From the NCBI GenBank assembly GCA_005884605.1, contig VBBE01000151.1, positions 1 to 14,314 of the forward strand: a stretch of 14,314 bases of DNA, in the 5' to 3' direction. This DNA comes from Candidatus Bathyarchaeota archaeon. Lineage in GTDB: Archaea; Thermoproteota; Bathyarchaeia; 40CM-2-53-6. The notes beneath the pieces are model-generated. The model made no database searches. It saw only the letters and a program-made list of their open reading frames with translations, and was not told the DNA's origin. How positions within the stretch are numbered: the stretch's first letter is position 1; each line of letters starts with the position of its first letter. The position numbers and the translations under genes were made by a program. Positions 6,122 through 11,962 of this stretch are shown one piece after another.

Positions 6122-6204
6122 TTTCGGACCCCCCGTGGGCCTACTCGAACCTCGCGCGCCAGAGCCTATTCGTGGTGGACCGGGCGGGATTTGAACCCGC
6201 GGCC

Positions 6205-6226
6205 CTACGGAGCAGGGTTAGTGCCT
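6205..6226 (-). other. tRNA-Ala intron 3, variable loop
   Basis: This 22-nt insert lies between anticodon stem and T-stem and starts AGGCAC, ending CCGTAG on the minus strand. Removing it leaves a five-nt variable loop AGGCC. Boundaries may slide; the bulge-helix-bulge was not resolved by eye. Confidence 0.6.
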
Positions 6227-6233
6227 TCCCGCA

Positions 6234-6252
6234 CTCAGGGTCGAGGATGACC
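6234..6252 (-). other. tRNA-Ala intron 2, canonical site 37/38
   Basis: This 19-nt insert starts GGTCAT and ends CCTGAG. Canonical geometry fits: anticodon stem CCCGC/GCGGG outside, central four-pair helix TTGG/CCTG with one U-U mismatch, bulges CA^G and AG^T, and an inner GTC/GAC helix. Confidence 0.78.
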
Positions 6253-6268
6253 TGCCAAGCGGGCGATC

Positions 6269-6292
6269 TTCGGCCAGCCCTAACGCGCTGTG
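6269..6292 (-). other. tRNA-Ala intron 1, D-loop
   Basis: This 24-nt insert starts CACAGC and ends GCCGAA, between D-loop sequence AGCCTGGTA and the 3' D-stem GATC. A relaxed bulge-helix-bulge is possible: inner CAGC/GCTG, bulge ACA, helix TGGT/GCCG with two wobbles, bulge AAG. It has the same length as the tRNA-Val D-loop intron, but the sequence is not obviously the same. Confidence 0.68.
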
Positions 6293-6340
6293 TACCAGGC
6301 TGATCTACCGGCCCACGGAGACCGCGAAACCTACGACCCA

Positions 6341-6350
6341 GTATTAAATT
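6341..6350 (-). promoter_or_regulatory. TATA-like box of tRNA-Ala
   Basis: AATTTAATAC on the minus strand lies 27-36 bp upstream of the tRNA 5' end at 6314. It has the sequence and spacing of an archaeal TATA box, in otherwise GC-rich DNA. The remaining bases up to 6480 show no gene that I can support. Confidence 0.6.
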
Positions 6351-6480
6351 GGTTCTGTCGTACGGGTTTCCAGAACTTACGTTGCTAGAAGCCACTGACA
6401 ACCTTCGCTCTCCGGGCCTACGCGTCAGCGCCTATCAACACCGAATCCTCGCGGCCTCATAACACCCAACTAGGATTTCA

Positions 6481-7503
6481 TCAAGAACGCCAAAACTGCG
6501 AGACCACATAGTCTGCAAAGACCGCGTCCAACACTCCTAGCCCTCCAGCCTTGAAGACGGTAATTTGATTCTCTCTTCTCCCTACGAGGTTGGGATCGAG
6601 GAGTAGCTCGCCTAGCTCCGCTCTGATGTGCGATTTCTTAATCGCCTTCTCCTTGAGCGGGATCACGATATCTCCATAGGTTGCGACAGCCTGTTCCACA
6701 GAGTCGACAACAAGAATGGATCTTTTTACGAGAGTTGTGTCCATCTCTCGTGAACTCGGCAGAGCAGCCCCTATGGCGTTCGCATGGGTCCCAAGAGGAA
6801 CGTTAGTGCCCTTGAAGAGAGGGACACGAGAAGTGGTGGCCAGGACGAGAATGTCGGATTTTCGAGCCACTTCTTGAGCGGAATCTGTAGAAGTTACGGG
6901 TACCGCGGTAATCTTGGAGGCCCATCGGACGAAGTTCTCCCGATGAGCCTTTGATGGAGAATAGACTAGGACCCGTGAAAAACTTCTCACTTCCAGCATT
7001 GCTGGGAGATGAGCGTGAGCTTGTTTTCCGGATCCGATTATTCCTAGGGAATCTGCCTCTTTGAGGGCTAGAATGTCGGTTGCTAATGCCGAGCTGGCTG
7101 CGGTTCTGATCGCGGTCAAGTTGTTCCCGGCAATTCGGGCCAGCTCAGACCCGGTTCTTGAGTCGAAGACGTAGATCGTAGCTGATATCGATGGGAGATG
7201 ATTGTTGCGGTTTCTAGGATTTAAGCTGACAACTTTCACCGATGCTGTCTTTAGGCCAGATACGTGCGCAGGCATGAAATAGAAAGATGCTCCATCTCGA
7301 ACCGTGAACCATGTACGGAGTGGTTCGAGTACTCTTCTCTTGGCTCGTAAGAGGTAAGCTCGCCGAGCAAGCTGGGTCGATTTCTGGACCGTCAGAGTTC
7401 GGCCTACGTCTTCTTCGCTGATCGATAGGACCGACTTCACGAGAACAGATGTGCTATTTGGCAGCTTAACAGGATTCCTAGTCGGATCTTCTGGTTCGAT
7501 CAA
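6481..7503 (-). CDS. Ornithine cyclodeaminase / mu-crystallin family protein
   Basis: This 340-aa NAD(P)-dependent enzyme belongs to the OCD/mu-crystallin family. Members convert ornithine to proline, act as alanine dehydrogenases, or reduce cyclic ketimines. The substrate region has SVKVVSLNP (residues 88-96, family Lys) and the conserved AIRTAASSALATDILA. A Rossmann nucleotide-binding loop GIIGSGKQAHAHL follows near residue 153. The C-terminal part has HANAIGAALPSSREMD and the family Asp in LGVLDAVFADYV. The long reading starts at TTG 7503 and carries about 25 residues ahead of the usual family start. GTG at 7440 (beginning VKSVLSISEEDV) gives a more usual N-terminus, and neither has a clear ribosome-binding site. 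The gene is divergent from the 229-aa gene across 85 bp. Which of the family's reactions it performs cannot be told from motifs. Confidence 0.9.
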   Translation of the reverse strand: MIEPEDPTRNPVKLPNSTSVLVKSVLSISEEDVGRTLTVQKSTQLARRAYLLRAKRRVLEPLRTWFTVRDGASFYFMPAHVSGLKTASVKVVSLNPRNRNNHLPSISATIYVFDSRTGSELARIAGNNLTAIRTAASSALATDILALKEADSLGIIGSGKQAHAHLPAMLEVRSFSRVLVYSPSKAHRENFVRWASKITAVPVTSTDSAQEVARKSDILVLATTSRVPLFKGTNVPLGTHANAIGAALPSSREMDTTLVKRSILVVDSVEQAVATYGDIVIPLKEKAIKKSHIRAELGELLLDPNLVGRRENQITVFKAGGLGVLDAVFADYVVSQFWRS

Positions 7504-7588
7504 GTACCAGTCATGAACGACTATGGCTGCGCGCGGGGAACATTTTGCCTATCTCTCACCCTGACTGACGCTCAAGGGCTGGATATCC

Positions 7589-8278
7589 TTGCCCGCTCAG
7601 GAGCCGCTGGTCTCGCCTGTGGATGTTGATGTTCTTCGCCAGGTGAACGTGTCTTTGACTCGGAACCTGGATTTCTGTCAATCTGGTGAGGGGAGTCAGG
7701 CTTGGAGCGAGGTCTTGGGACTACGTGAGGATTTCAAGTCCCATTTGTCATGGGTTATGGGGCTGGGTCATCTTTCGGATACGTTTTCTCGTCATGCGGT
7801 TCCGAACTATCTCGTTCGAGTCTTGCATCCCTTATCGCAGAGTCTTCGTGTGAATCTTCTCCTGGGTATGTTGCCGGACTGTTTTTTGGAGGTGCGGGCA
7901 TTAACGGAGCAATTGGCACGGGCGTTCCAGGCGGATCTAAAGTTCTCTAAGGAGTCCTCGTTTACCAGTAAATTGTCCCGGTTGGATGTTCGGGAGCCGA
8001 GTCTCTACAAGCTGACTGGGGAAACGGATACGAGTGTTCTGCCTTTGCTGTCGGAGCTGGGTCATGGGTGGGTTCGGATGGACCAGCCTTTGACTGGTAT
8101 GGGGGCTTCCCTGCCTGTTTCAGCCGCATCAATCACGTACACGACACGGGATATTCCTGAGCTGTTGCGGCTTACGTCGGCGGTGAAGCGTTTTCGGGAA
8201 TTGTTGTCGAAGACGATGAGCCAGTGGTCGTCCAGGCTGGATAGGAAGGATTCGCCTCCAGCTCCTAAAGCGTCTTGA
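7589..8278 (+). CDS. Uncharacterised 229-aa protein
   Basis: I do not recognise this protein. The open frame starts at TTG 7589 (MPAQEPLVSPVDVDV), with no ATG candidate nearby and no strong ribosome-binding site, and ends at TGA 8276-8278. It reads as a soluble, mostly helical protein. A leucine-rich helical stretch RVLHPLSQSLRVNLLLGMLP and VRALTEQLARAF lie mid-protein. The C-terminus is a charged helix followed by a short Pro/Ala/Lys tail (SSRLDRKDSPPAPKAS). There are no membrane segments, cysteine clusters or ATPase motifs. Codon use is unlike its neighbours: third positions favour G and T heavily, whereas radA favours C. No competing long ORF exists on the other strand here, which supports it as real. 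It stands alone: divergent from the OCD-family gene and 109 bp ahead of the radA ATG. Confidence 0.6.
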   Translation: MPAQEPLVSPVDVDVLRQVNVSLTRNLDFCQSGEGSQAWSEVLGLREDFKSHLSWVMGLGHLSDTFSRHAVPNYLVRVLHPLSQSLRVNLLLGMLPDCFLEVRALTEQLARAFQADLKFSKESSFTSKLSRLDVREPSLYKLTGETDTSVLPLLSELGHGWVRMDQPLTGMGASLPVSAASITYTTRDIPELLRLTSAVKRFRELLSKTMSQWSSRLDRKDSPPAPKAS

Positions 8279-8387
8279 GACGGGACGCACTAGTTCAACA
8301 GACTAAGAGCCTTCCAAGTCGGAAGAATACTTTCACTCTTCACTGTGAGAGATAAGCGAACGCGAAGTGGCGTCACATAGATGTGTT

Positions 8388-10685
8388 ATGACTGCTGAAG
8401 TGTTAGATATTCAAGACTTGGACGGCGTCGGACCGGTCACCGCAAACAAGCTTCGGGAAGCAGGCTACGACTCTATCTCGGCCCTCGCCATCGCCCCTAT
8501 ACGCGAGCTTGTCGAGAAAGCCGGTCTCGAGAGCAGCGTTGCCCACAAGATCAGCAAAGCTGCTCGCGAAACCATCCAGACGGACTTTGTCACTGCCAAA
8601 CAGTTATGGGAGCGACGCAAGACTCTGCTCCGCCTCAGCTTCGGATCGAGCAACCTCAACACGCTGTTGGGTGGTGGACTAGAGACTCAGGCTATCACCG
8701 AGTTCGTCGGCGAATTCGGCGCGGGCAAATGTGTAAACAAAGACTCGATAATTTTTACGTCCACCGGGCCCACAATTGCTTCTGATCTATCGCTCGCTGA
8801 TTCGCCTTTTGAGATTGATTCCGCGAATCACGCAACTTCGGGTAAGGCTTTGCGAAAGTTTCTGCAGGATGTGCCCAAACCGGTTGAGATCAAAGCCTCA
8901 GGAGGTTTCAGAGTGATCTGCAGTCCACAGCACAGGTTCTTCACATTAGACAATGAAGCCCAACTCGCGGAGATTCATGCAGGAGATCTGAAGGAAAAAC
9001 GATGGTTAGCAGTAATTCGCAGACTGCCTCTCGTCGAGGAGCCCTATGAGCTTCCTTCTCCTTCAACAGAGCATGGTAAACAGTATGCGTTCCCAGCGAA
9101 GGTCAGTGTTGAGCTCGCAAAGCTGCTTGGATACCTTGCAAGTGAAGGGTCTCTTCAATGGGCACAGAATTCATGCACTCTAGTCTTCACCAATACTGAC
9201 AAGGACCTGCAAAAAGAGTACAGTAGGTGTTTCGAAAAAACTTTCGGCACTCCCTCACATTCGCCCCCAAGTCATCCCCATGATCAGATTGTCTGCTCAG
9301 TCCAGATAGGAGATTGGTTTGTGAAACTGATGCCGACGCTAAAGAGTAAAGGAGAGGGTAAGACTGCAAGAAAGCTTCTACCTAAGCAAGCCCTACGTCT
9401 TGGAGCAGACGAAACTAAGGCGCTGATCCGGGCGTATTTTGACGGCGATGGGTGGGCGCAAGAGAAAGCGCCTTTAATCGAACTCTACTCAGTCCACCAG
9501 CCGCTACTCGAACAGCTCCGGTTTCTATTGTTGAAACTAGGAATATACGCTAGAATGCGATATGGTAAGTCTTTGGCGATAAGTGGAGAGTACGCCCTCA
9601 AATTTGCCAACGAGATAGGATCCGATAGGACTGCAAACATAGAAAAATTCAGTAAATGGAATATAGAGCGCAGAAACTTCATTGCAGACATTATTCCTGT
9701 TCCCAGAAAAATCTTCCACAGACTAGGACATCTTCTAGGCTTGAACTCTGAAAGCCCTGTTTGGAAAAGATGGGTGAAGAACTATCTAGTTATTGACCAG
9801 GCATATCCTACTAGGCATACGCTTCAGGAACTCATCCGAAACATCAACACCTTTTCTACGGATGCAAAGAAAGCAGGCTTTGCCTTTGAAAAAGAGGCCG
9901 AGCATATCATAGATCGACTCAACACTTTGGTCGAGAGCGATCTTGCATGGGAAAAGGTCCTCAGTGTCGAGGAAAAGAATGGACCGGTAGAAATGGTCGA
10001 CTACGAAGTTAATCCGCACCACAACTACATCGTCAACGGATTCGTGACCCATAATTCTCAGATCTCTATGAAACTGAGTATTCAGACTCAGCTTTCCGCG
10101 GCAGAGGGCGGATTGGAGGGGAAGGTTCTCTTCATCGATACTGAGGGGACTTTCGCGGCCCAACGAGTATTCCAGATGGCCCAGGCTAGTGGTCAGGATG
10201 CTGACAAGATTCTCGACGGCATCATCTATAGCCGTGTTTACAATAGTGACCATCAGATACTGACTGTTGATCACGCTTTCAAGATCTGCAAGGAAGAAAA
10301 TATCAAACTGCTTGTTGTCGATTCTATCCTCTCACACTTCCGCGGGGAATATATTGGTCGAGAGTCCCTCAGTGAACGACAGCAGCGTTTGAACAGCCAT
10401 CTCCATAAGCTCCTCCGCATCGCTCAAGCTCTCAACCTTGCAGTCGTCGTCACCAATCAGGTGCAGGCTAATCCGCAGGCGTTCTTCGGCGATCCTATGC
10501 GCCCTGCAGGCGGGAACATCATGGCGCATGCATCAACCCATCGTATCATGCTCAAAAAGTCCAGTCAGGGACTACGCGTTGCCAAGGTCATAGATTCACC
10601 CTATCTGCCAGAATCCGAGACCTACTTCCGCATCACGGAGAAGGGTGTGGAAGACGCTGTCCCCCGCAACAAACGCGACGAATAG
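8388..10685 (+). CDS. radA: RadA recombinase precursor with in-frame intein
   Basis: RadA is the archaeal Rad51/RecA homologue that forms filaments on single-stranded DNA and drives strand exchange using ATP. The precursor is 765 aa from ATG 8388; after intein removal it is about 323 aa, normal for RadA. The N-terminal helix-hairpin-helix domain includes LDGVGPVTANKLREAGY (11-27). The core begins GGGLETQAITEFVGEFGAGK, where Walker A is cut by the intein after Lys114 and resumes SQISMKLSIQ. Walker B is LLVVDSILSHF. EYIGRESLSERQQRLN and the L2 region NQVQANPQAFFGDP with GGNIMAHAS complete the fold. A GTG at 8367 would add seven residues, but family N-termini favour ATG 8388. A paralogue follows after 23 bp. 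RadA activity depends on intein splicing because the ATP site is split. Confidence 0.96.
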   Translation: MTAEVLDIQDLDGVGPVTANKLREAGYDSISALAIAPIRELVEKAGLESSVAHKISKAARETIQTDFVTAKQLWERRKTLLRLSFGSSNLNTLLGGGLETQAITEFVGEFGAGKCVNKDSIIFTSTGPTIASDLSLADSPFEIDSANHATSGKALRKFLQDVPKPVEIKASGGFRVICSPQHRFFTLDNEAQLAEIHAGDLKEKRWLAVIRRLPLVEEPYELPSPSTEHGKQYAFPAKVSVELAKLLGYLASEGSLQWAQNSCTLVFTNTDKDLQKEYSRCFEKTFGTPSHSPPSHPHDQIVCSVQIGDWFVKLMPTLKSKGEGKTARKLLPKQALRLGADETKALIRAYFDGDGWAQEKAPLIELYSVHQPLLEQLRFLLLKLGIYARMRYGKSLAISGEYALKFANEIGSDRTANIEKFSKWNIERRNFIADIIPVPRKIFHRLGHLLGLNSESPVWKRWVKNYLVIDQAYPTRHTLQELIRNINTFSTDAKKAGFAFEKEAEHIIDRLNTLVESDLAWEKVLSVEEKNGPVEMVDYEVNPHHNYIVNGFVTHNSQISMKLSIQTQLSAAEGGLEGKVLFIDTEGTFAAQRVFQMAQASGQDADKILDGIIYSRVYNSDHQILTVDHAFKICKEENIKLLVVDSILSHFRGEYIGRESLSERQQRLNSHLHKLLRIAQALNLAVVVTNQVQANPQAFFGDPMRPAGGNIMAHASTHRIMLKKSSQGLRVAKVIDSPYLPESETYFRITEKGVEDAVPRNKRDE
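8730..10055 (+). other. RadA intein, 442 aa, with LAGLIDADG endonuclease
   Basis: The intein starts with Cys1 (CVNKDSIIF) and ends HHNYIVNGFVTHN, followed by extein Ser. All splicing nucleophiles are present. The block-B motif is SPQHRFF with the His, although Ser replaces the usual Thr. The endonuclease core has both motifs, LLGYLASEGSL (132-142, acidic Glu139) and LIRAYFDGDGW (232-242, Asp240), so it could still cut DNA. The insertion point, after the Walker A Lys, is a known RadA intein site in archaea. The intein is visibly more AT-rich than the flanking extein, consistent with horizontal arrival. Confidence 0.95.
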
Positions 10686-10708
10686 GATCCTTACAATGAG
10701 CCGAAAGC

Positions 10709-11716
10709 ATGGGAACTCGCCACTCCACTGAACCTCTACAGTCCAAGATCTGGCAGCTAGACCAGGACCAGTCAAGCCCTCAAGGCTTTCTGTACAGTTG
10801 CAACCTATGCGATGAAACTCTAGTCCTCTCGAAACCGTTCATCAATCCCCGCAAAATCCAGCTCGCCTTCTCGAACACCTGTCCCGGATGCGGTTTCGAG
10901 CTTGACAAAACCCTGAGAGTACAAACGTCTACTCTTCCACTAGGAAGACGGTTTCTTACGAACCCGGTCTGCAAAGACCCCGAGCAGCTAATCGAACCTG
11001 ACGAGTCGTTTGAGGCGAAGCTGAGTAGAGGAAGCACACTTCTCCGAGATGTCCGATCGGATCTGCCTTCAGGGATTGAACTGCTTGATCAGACCCTTGT
11101 TCTCCGCTTCGGCCAGCTAGTCACTCTACAGGGCGAAGCGTCCAATGCTCTCAGCCATCTCCTCTCCGTCCGAGCAGTCTATCCTCCTCCGCCGGGGCTG
11201 GATAGTGATGTCGTGTTTGTTGATGGGGGAAACGTTTTCGATGCATATACGGTATCTCGGCACGCTTTCAGCCTCGGGCTTGATGAAGAGAGGACGAAGC
11301 TGCGGATTCATCTCAGCAGAGCGTTCACCCATCACCAGCTAAGCGGGTTCATTACTGAAAGGCTCGCTAGGTCAATTGGCGAGTGCGATGCCAGGCTGGC
11401 GATCGTATCAGATATTACAGCTCTATACTGCGATCCGGATGTCAAGGAGAAGAGGGAAGCGTTCGATCTCTTCTCCAAAGATACTCGTTCCTTGGCCACT
11501 CTTGCAGAGCAGAGAAAAATGATCATTGTCGTAACGAACTTACAGTCACGAAGACAGGCGATGGATGATGTTCTAGCTAGAACAGCTCATGTCTCTGCTA
11601 TACTGGAGGATAAGGGAGCGCATACGCAGCTCACTGTTACCAGGCATCCATTCATCCCGACGGGCAAGACCGAGATCGCTACACTGGACAATCAGACACT
11701 GACAAGATACCTCTAG
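10709..11716 (+). CDS. RadA/RecA-fold paralogue with N-terminal zinc finger and no functional P-loop
   Basis: This 335-aa protein begins at ATG 10709, 23 bp after radA, so it is probably in the same transcript. Residues 31-61 hold a four-cysteine zinc finger (CNLC ... CPGC). The RecA-like core follows: LPSGIELLDQTLVLRFGQLVTLQGEASNALS resembles the RadA sequence leading into Walker A, but where GxxGxGKS/T is expected it reads GEASNALS (142-149), lacking the Gly-Lys. VVFVDGGNVFDAY (168-180) and a hydrophobic beta strand ARLAIVSDITALY (228-240, Walker-B-like) then IIVVTNLQS match the RadA order. The inference is a catalytically dead RadA paralogue that assists or regulates RadA, as some archaeal RadA paralogues (RadB/RadC-type) and eukaryotic Rad51 paralogues do. 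I cannot give it an established name. Confidence 0.78.
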   Translation: MGTRHSTEPLQSKIWQLDQDQSSPQGFLYSCNLCDETLVLSKPFINPRKIQLAFSNTCPGCGFELDKTLRVQTSTLPLGRRFLTNPVCKDPEQLIEPDESFEAKLSRGSTLLRDVRSDLPSGIELLDQTLVLRFGQLVTLQGEASNALSHLLSVRAVYPPPPGLDSDVVFVDGGNVFDAYTVSRHAFSLGLDEERTKLRIHLSRAFTHHQLSGFITERLARSIGECDARLAIVSDITALYCDPDVKEKREAFDLFSKDTRSLATLAEQRKMIIVVTNLQSRRQAMDDVLARTAHVSAILEDKGAHTQLTVTRHPFIPTGKTEIATLDNQTLTRYL

Positions 11717-11810
11717 AACCGTTTATTTCTGGATAAACCACTCTTGGGTCGCGAGGTCGAGTCACTAAGACCCTCTTTCTCCCGAGAATACTTGCTGTCT
11801 GGCAGTGGTT

Positions 11811-11918
11811 ATGGGCGAGACAGGCGATTCGGGGCAAGGTCCAGGCTTGGATAGCATAGCGTTCTGGGCCAGGCGCCAAGAACGATTTGCTAGGAAATGC
11901 AGGGAAGAGCTCCTATAA
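11811..11918 (+). CDS. Possible 35-aa small protein between the convergent genes
   Basis: ATG 11811 to TAA 11918 reads MGETGDSGQGPGLDSIAFWA and continues with a strongly basic amphipathic helix, RRQERFARKCREELL. It lies in the 246-bp gap between the radA-paralogue stop and the polB stop. A gene is suggested only by the helix-like composition; there is no clear ribosome-binding site and a chance ORF of this size is easy. A T-rich stretch TTTATTT at about 11722-11728 just after the radA paralogue may end that transcript. Nothing else is seen in the gap. Confidence 0.25.
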   Translation: MGETGDSGQGPGLDSIAFWARRQERFARKCREELL

Positions 11919-11962
11919 CCGAGATCAGGGCTTATTCCAGGCGATTTTCTATGAGAAGCGCG

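Larger units (their letters stand above)
6176..6314 (-). tRNA. tRNA-Ala (anticodon GGC) interrupted by three introns
   Basis: On the minus strand the acceptor GGGCCGG pairs with CCGGTCC, including G3-U70, the Ala identity pair. The discriminator is A (6176), followed by an encoded CCA (6173-6175). The D-stem is GATC/GATC, the anticodon stem CCCGC/GCGGG with loop TTGGCAT (anticodon GGC), and the T-arm GCGGG-TTCAAAT-CCCGC. The gene is 139 nt to the discriminator. Removing 24 nt from the D-loop, 19 nt at 37/38 and 22 nt from the variable loop leaves a standard 74-nt tRNA-Ala. The stems and the exact mature length are strong evidence that all three inserts are introns. Multi-intron tRNAs are known mainly from Thermoproteales. 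Confidence 0.88.

Noticed and set aside
6076..6303. Open frame of 75 aa on the plus strand across the GAA array and tRNA-Ala
   Set aside because: It runs antisense through the tRNA gene and through a noncoding repeat; no family features.
8367..8387. GTG 8367 as the radA start
   Set aside because: It adds seven residues (MASHRCV) not expected in the family; ATG 8388 gives the usual short lead into the helix-hairpin-helix domain.
9786..10274. 162-aa frame antisense to the radA intein and extein
   Set aside because: The plus-strand frame is RadA with clear motifs; the antisense frame has no recognisable features.
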